Origin: Magnolia sinica
Taxonomy: Eukaryota; Streptophyta; Magnoliopsida; Magnoliales; Magnoliaceae
Assembly: GCF_029962835.1 (NCBI RefSeq)
Contig: NC_080590.1
Span: 60,200,001 to 60,264,000 of the forward strand
Reading direction: 5' to 3'
DNA: 64,000 nt
Shown in pieces: positions 10,850 through 23,376 of this stretch. The notes below the pieces were generated by a model, which made no database searches, had not been told where the DNA came from, and saw only the letters and a program-made list of their open reading frames with translations. Positions within the stretch are counted from its first letter, which is position 1. Each line of letters begins with the position of its first letter. The position numbers and the translations under genes are program-made.

Positions 10850-12470
10850 AAATAAAATGATTCTTTCCATAAAATTTTAGATCACACTTATCCAACCTAT
10901 AACGAGGGAGTTATGACTGTTTCATGGGAACATATGATGTTGAGAATGAGAGTGAACGCGATGAGTTAAACAATCTCCAAATGAAATGATTCTAAAGTTA
11001 TTTGAAAGTTTATCGAAGTATTTTCCAATAAACACAAGATAGCCCCAATTCAATCTGTAATGAGAAAGTTTTATGACCATTTGCGTGAGATTGCACAATC
11101 CTAAAAATGAAACTGAACGCTAGCATAAACTTTGAACCCATTTTTTAATAGTCAAATGGTGCCTAAATGAGATGATTCTAAAGACATTTGAAATTCTATC
11201 GAATTATCTTTCAACACAATATCACACCGATCCGACTTATAACGAGGGAGTTATAACCACTTTCATGGGATCACATAATGCTGAAAACAAGAGCGAATTT
11301 GGCTGAATAACATTATAGACTTTGAGCTCACTTTTAAATAGTCAAACGATATTCAAATGAAATAATTCTGAAGCTATTTGAAAGTTCTTCTAATTATCTT
11401 TCTAATGAGTACAAGATCAACCGATCTAACCTTTAACAAAGGAGTTATGACCGTTTTCCTGGGATTGAATGATGCTAGAAATGAGAGCGAATGCAATCAA
11501 ACGCCATCATAGACTTTGGGCCCACTTTCGAATAGTCAAGCAATGTTCAAATGAAATAATTCTAAAGTCCTTTGAAAGTTTATCGAATTATCTTTTCAAA
11601 GAACATATGATCACCCCAATCCAACCTATAATGCGGGAGTTATGACTGTTTTCATGGTATTGTGCGATGTTGAAAATGAGAGTTAATGCGACTAAATGTC
11701 ATCATGGACTTTAGGCCTATTGTTTATGATTAAGCAGTATCAATATGAGATAATTTTAAAAGATTCATTCAAAATATCTTTTCAACTAGCAAAAGATCAC
11801 CCACGTTTGACATATAATGAGGGAGTTATGACTATTTTGATGAGATCACACGATGCTAGAAATGAGAGTGAACTAGACCAAACGCAATTATGAACTTCAG
11901 GCTCACTTTTAAATGGTCTAATAGTGACCGAATGAGATTATTATGAACCCATTTGAAAGTTTATCGAATTATCTTCCCAATGAATACAAGATCACCTTAA
12001 GTCGACCTGTAACAAGGGAGTTATGATCATTTTTGTGAGATCATGACATGCTAAAAACAAGAGCGAGCACAACCAAACGCCATCACAGAATTTGGGCACA
12101 CATTTAAATATTCAAATAGTATCAAAATAAGAATATATTAAAACCATTTGAAAGTCCATTAAATTATCTTTTCATCAAGAACACGATGACCCCGATCCGA
12201 CTTATAACAACAAAATTATGACCATTTTCATAAGATTGTGCAATGATGGAAATGAGAGCAAATATGGCTAAACGCCATCATGGATTCTGAGCCCCCTTTT
12301 AAATAATAAAATGGTATCAAAATTAGATAATTCTAGAGCCATTTGAAAGTTCATCTAATTATCTTTTAAATGAGTATAGGATCACTTTGATTTGACCTGT
12401 AATGAGATAGTAATGACCGCTTTTATGGGACTGCATGATATAAGAAATGAGAGCAAATGTGAAAGTAAGT
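10850..12470 (+). repeat. Tandem array, ~190-bp unit, about nine copies
   Basis: The landmark GAGGGAGTTATGACNNTTTTCATGGGAT recurs with variation near 10,904, 11,062, 11,244, 11,434, 11,632, 11,817, 12,012, 12,208 and 12,400, a spacing of mostly 184-198 bp. Each unit also holds GACTTTGGGCCCACTTTTAAATAGTC, CATTTGAAAGTTCATCGAATTATC and AAGATCACCCCGATCCGACC variants. Units are well diverged, with no ORF. Confidence 0.75.
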
Positions 12471-12479
12471 GTACTTGCG

Positions 12480-12915
12480 TTCGCTTTCAAATGACTTTAA
12501 AATCATATTATTTTAACAATGTTTAACTGTTCAAAAGTGGGCCCAAGCTTATGATGGCATTCGGTCGCATTCGCTCTGGTTTTCAACATCGATGATCATG
12601 TAAAAATTATCATCACTCCCTCATTATAAGTCAGATTAGAGTGATCTTATGTTTGTTAGAAAGATAATTTGATGAACTTTCAAATAAATTTAGAATCATC
12701 TCATTTAGATATTGTTTTATCATTTAAATGTGGGACCGAAGTCTATGATAATATTTGATTGCATTCGCTCTTATTTCTAGAATATTTTGATCCCATGAAA
12801 ACAGTCATAACTCCCTCATTATAGGTCAGATTGGGATGATCTTGTCAATGTTGGAAAGATCATTCGATGAACTTATCATTTAGATATCGTTTGATGGTTC
12901 AAAAGTGAGACCAAA
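12480..12915 (-). repeat. Inverted copies of the ~190-bp unit
   Basis: The same unit appears reversed: AAAAGTGGGCCCAAGCTTATGATGGC, then CATCACTCCCTCATTATAAGTC and AAACAGTCATAACTCCCTCATTATAGG. Two units are seen, against about nine in the forward block. The orientation switch lies near 12,470-12,500. Confidence 0.7.
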
Positions 12916-13560
12916 GTCCAACTCCCAGTAAAAGATGAATCTAAGCTTGATCTTTTAAAGAAAAAAGAATTCATCTTCAAATAATAGAGTTTTTGATATC
13001 TCTCATTTCCTAACATTAGTTTCTTCCTAAATAGAGCCATATATGAGAAATCTTTATGGAATGAACAAGAACATATCTTGTAAAAGTAGAGTTTTGCTAT
13101 CTCTTTTCATTCCTTCTATATATTTTAAAGAAGAAGAATGCATTTTTACAATGTGAGAGTTTCTACCAGAGAGAGTAGTCGAAAGGCATAAAAGATTGCT
13201 AGAGAGTAGTTTTTCTAAGGTGAGAATTTTTATTAGAGAGATAGTCCAAAAGCATGAAAGATTGCAAGAGAGTAGTTTAAAATCACGAAAGATTGCTTGA
13301 GTGTAGTAATAAAAAAAGAGTTTGTCGAAGAGTAATGATAAAAGAAAGTACAGATGCATTGAAATTTTTTTAAAAAAAAAAATTATGTTTAGGAACATTT
13401 TCATTCGAGAAAAATGTAAATATGCCCCGAAGTGTAAAATGATAATGATTTGAGAAGTGATGTTATTTTCGCACTCCCACAAAACCTTGCGTTTATTTAC
13501 ATAAAAAGTCATTTAAAACTTTTTAAAATTTTAAAATTTGAGATTAATTTTAAAGATTCA

Positions 13561-14439
13561 ATTTTGATAATAATCAAAATTTTATAAACAAAAGAATATA
13601 TAGAATTATTGGAATGGTGCCATGAAATTAGAAACTGCTAAATCGATTGTTTTCTTAATTAAAAAGTCTCTCCTTCATTTATCTTAATAGAAGAGATAGG
13701 AAGAACCAACAAAGTAGTTGCTATAGTGGAGACATTAGGCAACATAAAGTTGTCGCGGGTGGACTTCATATGAGTTGGTGTGCAAGCGTGAAGATGGGAT
13801 GGGCGATGACCTCTCTCTCTCTCTCTCTCATTATCTTCTTGCTCTCTGGCTTTATACAAGCGACGTTCAAGGGGACTTAGCTATGTAGGGCTTTCTTCTT
13901 TTATTTTCTTTAGGGTGTTTTCTCCTCTCCTCTATAGAGATTTAGGGTTTCAAAGGAGACATCACTGATAATGTTGTGTTACTATAAACTCAATGTTGGT
14001 TAAATGTCCACATTGATGGGCAATGATGGTTAAATGTCCACATTGTGACCTTCCCTTAGGCCTTTGTTAAGCCCATTCTCATCATTCTCTAAGTGGGTTG
14101 ACCCAAATCATTGAGCCACATTGATGTTTGCATGACCCATCTATTCATAATGGGCTAACCCATAATGTTGGGTCCCCATTAGTTGCTTGTAAGATTATTT
14201 CTTTTTAATCTTGAAGTCCATCTAGGACTTATTTAGGCCTCTTAGGGCATCTAACGGGCTATATAATAGTATGGAGAAGAAACCATTTCCAGATCCTTAG
14301 GATTATAAGTAGGTCATCTAAGCCCAACCTCAATATGAGAAGAGTTCATCATCGTCGTAGACGGATGGATCTGTGCTATCGGATTTGGTATATCCATAGT
14401 TGAGGATCGATCTTTATGTTATGGTTTAGATCGGATGTC
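13561..14439. other. Unassigned, with (TC)n tract
   Basis: A (CT)n microsatellite lies near 13,812-13,829. The word TGGTTAAATGTCCACATTG is duplicated near 13,997 and 14,028. No ORF with family features; possibly the upstream part of the LTR remnant that follows. Confidence 0.3.
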
Positions 14440-15679
14440 CTTCTATGGACCCCGCCTTATATATATGCCAATTATCGATACCGATTATGAGTATGTGATA
14501 GCATAGTATCATGATACACGCCCATACACATCATCTGCATGCTTGATATGAGATGTGGTTGACCATTGCATATGCCATAGGCAGGTTGTTTATGGGACTC
14601 CCTGATATGAGATGTGATTGACCATTCACGGTATGCGCAGGATTGATGCATGATTGGACTGCGTGACTCATGCATCTTGCATTGTGTGATTACGATTACT
14701 GTACGCCCTAGCGACATCAGGGCTGTAACCTCCGCAGATATATCGTGGATTGTAAGATTGGACACCGAAAATCTTTTTTATACATGGGGTGTCATAGATG
14801 TTCCTGGGTGAAAATCCTTAAACCTGATTATACCAGAAGATGCTCCAAAGTCGAGACCAAGTGGATGTATGAGAGCACGAGTGTTGTATACCAGTAGGTC
14901 GCGTCTCCCACTATGTCATGGTCAGTTTGAAGGGGGTGTGGCCTTATCCGCCTGAGTGAGGGGCCTTTAAGCTAAGCTGATTCTGACCAGCTCGCAAGTG
15001 GGTCCGCTACCAACGAGTCAGGCCGATATTGGTAGGCGGGTAGTGAGGTCTCTTTCACTCACTTGGTTGCGTGACTAAGGAGGCAACAGCCAGTGTGAAG
15101 TGTACTAGGCTCCGGTGATATTCCAAAGATGAGTTGTATTGATATGTGGTCCCTGAGGAGGACTAGTATACTTGAGTTGCATCTCGCATATGACCTTGGC
15201 CATGTAGGTCTTGCATCGCATAGCCTTAGTACGGTTGATTACATTCATGGACTTATCAGCATGTTTCCGCATTACTCTGATATTATATTTTTACATTTTT
15301 ACCTTACGCACACACTCTCACCACCCTCTAAGCTTTCTATAAGCTTATGCACGATTGATGCGTGCAGGTGATGCTAGGCCGTAGCTGAGTAGGAGCAGGA
15401 GCGTGCCGCAGAGATTCAGGAGTTTTTGTTATTATCATCATTGTATTTTCCTTTATGCGCATTGTATCTCAAGTTTTTTTTATCATAGTGAATTTTGTGA
15501 TGGTGTTCTGATTATTAATTCATTGGTTATGCTTATTACGAGATAAATGTACGTTGAAAATTCTCCTTGTAGGATCCCAGGATCAGAACCTGATATATGG
15601 GTGCCGGGAGCCGAGAATGGTGTACTACAGAGGCTGAAGTGAATTTTGTGAGCTCGGTTTTCGAGTTTGGGACGTGACA
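14440..15679 (+). repeat. LTR remnant (probably solo or truncated gypsy LTR)
   Basis: The right end reads CTTGTAGGATCCCAGGATCAG, GTGCCGGGAGCCGAGAATGG, then GGGACGTGACA. The same word order ends the LTRs of the nested element at 49.5-55.5 kb (seen there on the minus strand: CTTGTAAGATCCCAGGATCG, GGGAGCCGAGAATGGGGTAC). The end abuts Athila gag at 15,680, so this LTR inserted into, or was joined to, the Athila copy. The left border is not visible; 14,440 is a guess. Confidence 0.5.
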
Positions 15680-16026
15680 CTCGGTCTCAAAGAGTGAAGC
15701 CGTGACTTGATTTTCTCCTTCAAAGAGAAATGAAATAATTTTAATCTTAGGGTATCGTCCAACACATTATGCAAGTATAAGATCACCACAATCTCATCAA
15801 ATTCCTTAAGATGTAAGTATGAACTCTCATAATCTAGTATATGGAACTTCGGGAGTAGTTGAATCACTCCTGGCTTGAAATCCACGTTTCCTGCATTATG
15901 TGGAAAGACCATACAAGGAGTGCTTATCCTTGCTGGTTGTAAATAATTATGTAGGGTTCTAGGTGGAGGACTATTGTGTACCTCATTCTCATTATAAGGT
16001 TGATTCTCCGCCATGTTCTCGACCAA
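15680..16026 (-). pseudogene. Athila-type gag, N-terminal fragment
   Basis: The minus strand from 16,026 encodes about 115 residues with the words FKPGVIQLLPKFHIL, YLHLKEFDEIV and LRLKLFHFSLKEK, matching the order seen in Athila-type gag (F-KPG-I-LLP-FHG, HLKEF, K-F-FSL). The frame is cut after HSLRP at ~15,684 by the LTR remnant. Gag would form the virus-like particle; only the start of the domain survives. Confidence 0.7.
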
Positions 16027-16398
16027 TTCAGGGGATCTTAGGTGTTATCTAATCCAGTCATGGATAAGCAAACCTTTAACTAATCCCCATTCACTTAAGA
16101 GATGTAGAGTGTTATCACGGACTCACTTGGGCATGAAACACTCTCAGACCTAACTCTAAACTAAACATACTTCTAGTAAAAAGAAAAATTACAACAAAAA
16201 TAAGAAATCTAAAATACTAAAGCAAGAGGGTTGGAAGATATTACCTGATTGACGATTCTAAGTTAGATTCTACAAAATAAAAGAAATAATGTTAGTATCT
16301 AAAAATTCAAAAAATCCTAATTTCGAAACTCAACAAAAACTAACATTAATCACACACTAATTCTAATACTAATGTTTTTTAGAAAAATGTAGTCGAAG
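16027..16398 (-). other. Athila 5' leader
   Basis: AT-rich non-coding stretch between the primer binding site and gag, as expected for an Athila-type untranslated leader. No further motif is recognised. Confidence 0.5.
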
Positions 16399-16416
16399 TC
16401 CCCGGCAACGGCGCCA
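16399..16416 (-). other. Primer binding site of the Athila element
   Basis: The minus strand reads TGGCGCCGTTGCCGGGGA, the primer site typical of Athila and related plant gypsy elements and usually assigned to tRNA-Asp. It fixes the element's orientation and the inner LTR border. Confidence 0.8.
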
Positions 16417-16418
16417 AA

Positions 16419-17814
16419 AAATTATTAAAAGCAAACCCCAAGCGTAAGGTTGCGATGTAGTAATAATTCAGTGAGACCGAGGTCGTACCCACTGGGACTT
16501 ATGATTGTGCGATTTCTAGAACACTTTAAAACTAGAACTAGAACTAGAACTAAATCTACTTATAAAATCTGATTGTAAGAGATAATAATATAATTAAAAA
16601 GAAAATTAATAAAGATAAAATACTAGAGCGTCAATGATTTACTTATAGCCATATTTTAATATTAATTCACTTGATTCAATCATATAACTCAATTGAAATT
16701 GAAGTCCTATCATATTCAGCCACCGAATAATAGAGTGGTTAAATTATTATTCATAAAAAAACAGAATTGAACTTCAATTGAATTGGTTCCCACATTAATC
16801 ATCAAAGTATTGATCGCATGGAATTCAAAGCATCTATCGTACCTATAGTCTATGATAAATCAATGAATTTTATAGATCAATCATTTGCAAAATAGATAAG
16901 AAATTATTATTAGCTTTGCTAAGCATCTAATATGCTCGGAGTCGATAATGGATCAAAGTAAACTAAAGATATATCTTCATTTAAACCAATTATCAATAAT
17001 TATTCAACAATCAAATCGAATACTTTAATCAAAGTAAACTAAGCATTATCGATAACTACAAGATTCACCTCTTAGCCTTAGCTAAAAGATTAGCCAACCA
17101 AAGACATTATTGAACTAAAATTCAAAAAGAAAAACATAAAAACAGAAGGATTAGAGAAGAAAGAGAACTCCAAAGAAGCTCCATAACTCCTTGCTCTATC
17201 CCTTCTACTTAATTCGTCTTTAAGAAAGCTAAAATCACCCCTTTAAATAGGTAAAGTTTGCACTAACTTGAAACCGACTTTCTCCCATCTCCAATAGAAA
17301 AATTTTACACTGACTTAACCTCTCGGTTGCAGCCAAATTTCTCAAGTTTTCATCTGAAGTCTCTATCTTCCTTAAGTCGCACCGAACCTCCCTTCGGTGG
17401 CACCGAACGTGGCTTCAATTGGACCGAATGTCGAGTCGAATTATCTCTGAAAATCACAGTTTGTTGCTGGATTGTTTTTTGCACTTTTGGTTAGACCGAA
17501 CCAATCTTAGGTGGGACTAAACAGTCTATTATTTTTTATTGCACTTTGTGATATAATCAGTCTTTTCTCTCTCATTTGCACTTAGTTTTCTTGGATCTTT
17601 GGCACTTGAAATATTCATTAAACACCTCCAAATCTCCAAATCTTCTTTTGGTCATTTTTTTAGCATTAAATCTTCACCTTAATCATTTTTCTTACCTTAG
17701 CTCTCCAAATTACCTCGCATAGGAAAACATACATAATTGGATCAATTAAGCACATATATGCTTATAAAACGAATGCATAATAAGGGAAAAATATACAATA
17801 TTTCACACTCAACA
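16419..17814 (-). repeat. 5' LTR of the Athila element
   Basis: On the minus strand it starts TGTTGAGTGTGAAATATTG at 17,814 and ends just before the primer site, about 1.4 kb. Near its inner end lies AGTCCCAGTGGGTACGACCTC, a word common next to this type of primer site in plants. The 3' end is AT-rich and the exact last base is unclear. Confidence 0.65.
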
Positions 17815-19026
17815 ATGCACTATAATGTTTCATACTCTTGGGCTCTACAATATAATTGTGTATTTGAAAATTTTACATTTAACAAAATTGTAAATGATAC
17901 ATAATAGAATAAAAGTTTTTAATTGCTCTCTTATCTCATTAAGTGGCAATTGAAAGATCACCATTGAAACCTTCGTGTGTCTACAAAATTTTTCAGTACT
18001 AATATTCGTGTATTTAGTTTATTCTAATGAGAATAACCATGCGAACGGTTATGATGGTATACAAATATCACGGTGGGCCTCAGGAAGGTTTTGATATTGA
18101 GCGGCTCCATCTCCATTGTTTCCTCTCGTGTGGCCCACTTAAGGTTTCAATCTGCCTCATTTTTAAGATTATGTCCTAAAGTGGCCCACTTGGATGAGTC
18201 TATTGTAATTCGTCTAAGTTTACTCTGAGTCACTCCGACTCGATCTAGTTCAATACTTCCCATTAACCCTCAACTTGCACATCTTGGGTCGATCAGACCT
18301 AACTCGAGTGAGTAATGAAATGAGTCAGGTGGAATCTTGGAGCCTGTAAACCATGGTTGGATCCCCAACTTGTCCAAATAGGCACTGAAAAATCCAGTCA
18401 TTGAAAACTAATCAAATGACCAAAGACAATTGCAAGAAAACTCCTCTGCGGAGAAACCATCCAAATTGGCCCTTGCAAAGTTTGGGTCACCTAAACATAT
18501 GATCACACCCATGTGATCATATTTTCAAGTACAAGTAATTACCATTCCTTGATTTTTGCACGCTACATTGTGGTCTCGACAGTTTTCTCAGTTACCCCAC
18601 GTGGATTATGAATAAGACAGGCTAAAATTGTGGCCTCGACAACCTTCTTAGTTATCCCATGTTAGGATCAAAATCACAAATACCTTAGATTCGAAATAGT
18701 AAAAAATACTTGTGTTTGGCACCTTATAATTGGAATACCCTAGAATTTAAAATTTCAGTTTGGCCGCCAATATTTTAAATGCATTTGAATTTTGTATTAT
18801 ATTCGTAGAAATTTAAAGGAAAAAGTAAATCATCTACAATACTTTAAAGTGGTTAAAGTATGCCACAATTTAGATGATCATTGCAATAAGTTCATCAAAA
18901 TATACACTTTAAAAAATAATAAGGTAATTTTGAACTTCAGGTGTGCCACAAAAGTGAATCCACTAAAATTTATATATAGTTGAAGTAAATGCTTATATTT
19001 TGAAGAAAAAACATATATCTAGGGTT

Positions 19027-19030
<4 letters not shown>
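17815..19030. other. Unassigned, with a foldback fragment and a short duplication
   Basis: About 18,050-18,190 carries foldback family words (ACGGTGGGCCTCAGGAAGG, TGTGGCCCACTTAAGGTTT, CTCATTTTTAAGATTATGTCC). A duplicated word (ATTGTGGTCTCGACAG... and ATTGTGGCCTCGACAA...) lies near 18,565 and 18,628. No gene is seen. Confidence 0.35.

Positions 19031-19078
<48 letters not shown>
19031..19078. repeat. (CA)24 microsatellite
   Basis: Uninterrupted CA dinucleotide run over 48 bases. Confidence 0.97.
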
Positions 19079-19079
<1 letters not shown>

Positions 19080-20315
19080 CTCATATAAGTTACATACAAT
19101 TTTATAGAAAACTACACGTGAATTACAAAATTATTAGTTATTATAATCATTCTTATTAATTTGCATAAAATTGTGTTAAGCAATCATGTGCTCCTAAATT
19201 GTTGAATGACATATAATAGTTATTAGAAAATTCATGAACTTATGTAAGACATTCTTCCTAAGATTATTAAATTCCAAGGCAACGACCAACAAACACGGAG
19301 TGATATATACTTACTGCTTTGCCACTTGTTTGAAGAGCACTCGGTTGATAATCATATAGTTTACTTTCTTGTTGTTTCATGAAGGCATAAATGCTTGTTG
19401 GGCTTTAAATAAAGATATGAATAACTTGTATTTATTATAACTAAATTCGTTTACCTCTTTGTAATATCTTTTCATAACACATAAATGCTCAAGCATTGGC
19501 CGACAAATACTACATATTTGTCATACAGCATTAAAAGGCAACTGCATGAAGAACGTGTAAAAATTTAATTTAGAAAACACTACAAATATATTTTAAAAAC
19601 TCTCATTAATAAAGAAAATGATGAAAAATATCAAATATCACATTTTTAAAGTTATATAGGCCAAAATATGTGAAATTAACAAAATTACAAGATAGAAATA
19701 ATGTGACATTCTCAATCTCCCATCATATTTACCAGAAACTCATGTCTTAGATCAATTGGCAAATAAATGAACCTCTTCACTAAATTTTTGATTACTATAA
19801 GATTCTTTAGTGCTCTCCACTTACACGTTTTGTTGATATTTTTCATGTTCATTAGACACTACATTATGTAGTGTTCAAACTTACACTTCTTGTTGACAAT
19901 GCATAAAACTATTAAAGAGTCTTGCATGCCTCTCAATGTTTCTGTGCATTCTTTGACTGACAAGTTAAGCAGTGAATCTCGTGTATCAGTTCCACGCCTC
20001 TCTTTCTTCAAAGGAACTTAAGAGTAGCATCAATAAGTAATAAGATGAGAGAAGTCGACCTACATAATTTGTTCATATGCAACAGAGACCAAGAACTGCA
20101 TCCGTTAGGAGCTGGTGCAAGTTCAAGGCTCTAAAAAGAAAAGGGGAAAGCCCAACACCCAACATATGTGAGTGGAGATCGAACAGATTTATTGACCTAT
20201 GGGCTAACTGAAATAAGAACAAATTTGACAACCTATGGTCTAACTGAAGTTGTCCCTTGATAGAGTGGGATGGCGGAATAGGATTCTTCTAACTAACCTC
20301 AATTAGTTGAGATAC
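19079..20315. other. Unassigned AT-rich region
   Basis: No ORF with recognisable features. The words TTACACGTTTTGTTGA and TTACACTTCTTGTTGA near 19,824 and 19,886 form a loose direct repeat. The region 20,060-20,310 precedes the RNase H relic and may be a decayed part of it. Confidence 0.3.

Positions 20316-20350
<35 letters not shown>
20316..20350. repeat. (GAT)n microsatellite
   Basis: About eleven GAT/ATG triplets ending at GACGACACG. Confidence 0.95.
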
Positions 20351-20394
20351 CGACACGTTGGATGATGGAGGTGGGAGCTAGCTTACTCTAACTA

Positions 20395-21030
20395 GGGAAT
20401 ATTCTTATGTGGAAGCTTGCTTTAACCACATTAGGAATTTCGCTCGAACTGAGATAAAGCCATGAAGGCAATACAAGCAAAAGTGGTTCATGCTTAATCT
20501 GGGGTGGGTTAAATTTAATGTGGATGGATCATTGAGGACTCTGGGTATGGATAATAACGTCGTCATTGCAGAGATCATAATGGTTGCATGGTTTTCACTT
20601 TTCAAAACTATCATGGAGTGGTGCTGAATGTGGAGGTTAGAGCATCACAAGATGGGTTGAAATTCCGTGAAGAAAGTGAGGATTGAATCTGTTAAAATTG
20701 AAAATGGTTGCATGGTTTTCACTTTTCAAAACTATCATGGAGTGGTGATGAATGTGGAGGTTAGAGCATCACAAGATGGGTTGACATTCCGTGAAGAAAG
20801 TGAGGATTGAATCTGTTAAAATTGAAAGTGACTCGAAGTTGTGGATTGCTTAAATTTGGAGAAACCTATCCCGGGGTCAATGTGCTATTGGTAGAAAGAA
20901 ACAAAGCTCAAGGGAGTCTTGAATCCTGATAAGCACATGTTTATGTTTATGGAGGAAGTAATGAAGATGCCGATCGTTTAGCAAAGTGAGCAAGTTCACA
21001 ATGTTTCTTTTCAAGGGTGGAAAATGTTCC
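20395..21030 (+). pseudogene. RNase H (RVT_3-type) relic, LINE-like
   Basis: Reading across frames gives WVKFNVDGSLRTLG, HNGCMVFTFQNYHG, VRALQDGLKF-like words, KIESDSKL and finally GSNEDADRLAK, then ASSQC. This order (DG...; E in the helix; SDSK; N-DADRLAK) is that of plant RNase H domains found in LINE-type elements and their relics. Stops and frameshifts interrupt it, and it contains a 124-bp tandem duplication. No RT domain is seen upstream. Confidence 0.65.
20579..20826 (+). repeat. 124-bp tandem duplication inside the RNase H relic
   Basis: AATGGTTGCATGGTTTTCAC starts at 20,579 and again at 20,703, and the copies match almost perfectly to their ends (GTGAGGATTGAATCTGTTAA). Few differences are visible (GGTGCTGAATG versus GGTGATGAATG; TTGAAATT versus TTGACATT), so the duplication is younger than the decay of the domain. 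Confidence 0.9.
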
Positions 21031-22454
21031 AAAATAAGTGTGGGAAATGTTTTCATTTTTTATTTTTTTTAACACACCTACACCCCCACACACTCACACG
21101 CGCACCCACATCACATGGGTACTCTTATCCCTGGTCTCAGTGTTGAAACGGAGTCTGTTTACCACCGAGACAGAATTCAACCCCCGGAGAAATGTTTCAT
21201 TGATTGCATTGAAATTGTAAAATTTCCGGAGCCAAATGATGTTATATCTGTTTGACATTTGATGTAAAGACTTTGCCAATGTATAAGGTTCATGTCTCCC
21301 CTATCCAGGTGTCTTTCCAATATATATGGTACCATCCACTCATTTCAAAAAACAAAAAAAAAAAAAAATCTAATACTATAGACAAATGTATATGTGCAAG
21401 GAGGGAAAAGGCTGGGCAACCCAAAATTGTAGGTTTTGTACTTTCCATAGCTTACAATTATACAATTAAGCTAAGGCCGATCTTGGGTGGACCTGGGCAC
21501 TTTTAGGTGTGTGGATAGTCAAATCATCAATTTGTACCGTCCCGCTAGGCTCACCTCATTTTTCATGGCCCGGTATGAAAAATCCCCTACCTGGGGAACT
21601 TTTCCATCCGATTAATGCTATATAAAAATGGATGGTTTCGATCACAGAGGGTCCGATAATCACTAAGAATAGCCCATTCAAGATTTCTCTCAAGAAAACT
21701 GACACTTGTAACAATGACGGTTACAAAGAGAGGCTAAGAAGTGCACGTGGTAATGGATCTGGGCTGCAATGAAAGGGTCAGCAATGGGTTGAACCATGGC
21801 CCGAAAATTGGCTAATCGGTCCTATGATTCATGTGGGTAGTACCCTTTCCAAAATGCTATCAGATGTTCATAGTTCTAGCCTGGTAAAGTTTGTTAATTA
21901 GAGAAAGAACTAATGTCAAAATGCCTCCTTTCACGTACAATGGGTGCGCAAGTGCTGGCACTTGCATCCATTGAAATTTCATCACTCTTTCACAAAACTA
22001 CAGATATCTAAAAATTCATTTGTGGCCATAATCATCCACCTTAAAGTAGCAAAAGGAAAAGGAAATGCTACCAGATGATTTGTGAACTATACTCTCCTAC
22101 TTTTTGTTTCCCTCTGCACTTGGGAGCTTTTCTGAACAGTAGAAATATGCCGGAGAGGAAAATATTTTTCTTTGATGGGACATTTTTATGCTAATAAGAT
22201 AGTTCAAATTTTTCGAAGTAATCGTTGACCTTATTCATAATCACATTTCTCATACATTACATAGAAGATAATCATTTCTAATGAAACTAAGTTTTCTTTA
22301 GTGTAAACAAACAACCCTGGTAAAAATGAAATCCATGACTGCACATTGACAAGGGAAATAATCATTAAATTTGAATAATCATAACCTTTTCCATGTCCTT
22401 TTCCACATTTTCAGGCCCTCTAAACATGCCGGTAGGTAAATGATTGTGCACTGG
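21031..22454. other. Unassigned, with poly(A) tract
   Basis: Holds a C/A-rich stretch (21,075-21,115) and a poly(A) run near 21,353-21,368 that could be the tail of a retroposed sequence. No ORF or family motif is recognised in 21,480-22,450. Confidence 0.3.
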
Positions 22455-23045
22455 TAGGGCTAACATTGGGTACCCAGACATGTGGGTACCTAATGGATAT
22501 GAGCTGATTTCAAAGGGTCCAGGTCCCATCTTTTAGACCAGTTAGGAAATCGAGTCAGGTTCGAGTGTCGCCTTCTGGACCTGGTTAAAAATCAGGTCTG
22601 GTTGGGTTTGGATTGGGTCCATGTGAAGGTCCCTGGTTAATACTGGGTCAGGTCTAGTCTGTTCCAGGTAGTTTTAACCCTATAATTATGCATATTCAGA
22701 AATATTGATGATTCTAGGAATAAAATAATGTTTTCTAAGCGTAGCGCAAGGGAGCCCTTTTACACAGCATGTCCGTGTCAAAGTGGCATGTGTGTATGAT
22801 CGAATCCATCCATTTGGGTGGGCCAGACCATGTAAATGCTCTTATTTATCCTGAACTCAACTTGAAACCAAGACCAAAGACCAATGGGCACCCAACGGGA
22901 ACCTGAACTCGATAGGATCCAGGTCTGGGTCTTCTAGAACTAGACCCAGACCTGAAAGGACCAGGTCCCAGCAAGACCCAAACCCAGTTAGCCTCGGTAT
23001 GGGTACTATAGGACCTGATGCAAACCTGACCAGTCGACAGCCCTA
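22455..23045. mobile_element. hAT-like MITE with TAGGGCT ends
   Basis: Left end TAGGGCTAACATTGGGTACCC and right end (reversed) TAGGGCTGTCGACTGGTCAGG resemble the TAGGGCTGTCAA-type hAT MITE ends found in many plants. The interior is a degenerate palindrome of GGTCTGGGT/ACCCAGACC words (for example CAGGTCTGGGTCTTC and GACCCAGACCTG near 22,920-22,955). Non-coding. No clean 8-bp duplication is visible, so the assignment rests on the ends. Confidence 0.6.
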
Positions 23046-23376
23046 TGTGGCCCCATGGGTCTCTATCCTTCTGAAAAGGGCTTTCAAAAAGTCAGATTTT
23101 GAAAAATGTTGGGAGACAACAGTGCACGAATTCTCTGGGTATGCACATTGGGCTGAAGTTGTGCTCATTAAGTAATGCAGAGGATGAAAAGATTTAGTTC
23201 CCATACCAGCTGTAAGTTTTGTTTCTGCGCAGCTCAAAATGTAATTCAGAATAACTAATTAGCGTAGGGCATGGATTGTAACTCTATGGTTTCCTCGGGT
23301 GCAATGAACACGACTCTCTTCTAGTAAAAAGAAGAAAAAGAAAGATGAGGAGAAAGTAGCCAGAATTTCTTTTACT
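23046..23376 (-). other. 3' flank of the PHF5A-like gene
   Basis: Sequence downstream of the stop codon on the minus strand, AT-rich with a TC-rich stretch near 23,325-23,345. It should hold the 3' UTR; no canonical AATAAA was found, which is common in plants. Confidence 0.4.

Larger units (their letters stand above)
10210..13560. mobile_element. Large AT-rich foldback with tandem array core
   Basis: The outer left sequence (about 10,210-10,800) returns as reverse complement on the right (about 13,000-13,560). For example AAAACTCTACTTTTACAAGATA near 10,760 pairs with TATCTTGTAAAAGTAGAGTTTT near 13,075, and the GACTACTCTTTGAAAC...CTCTCGCCTTAG region pairs with CTAAGGTGAGAATTTTTATT near 13,215. 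Between the arms lie ~190-bp repeats that switch orientation near 12,480. No transposase is visible. The arms are diverged, so the element is old. The ends run into low-complexity A/T and no target duplication is visible. Confidence 0.6.

Noticed and set aside
13054..13512. 152-codon minus-strand frame
   Set aside because: AT-rich arm of the large foldback; composition (Phe/Leu/Ile/Ser) reflects A/T content and there is no domain.
22455..23045. Hormone-type or other palindromic regulatory sites (GGGTACCC, CAGGTCTGGGTC)
   Set aside because: They are part of the internal palindrome of a hAT-like MITE.
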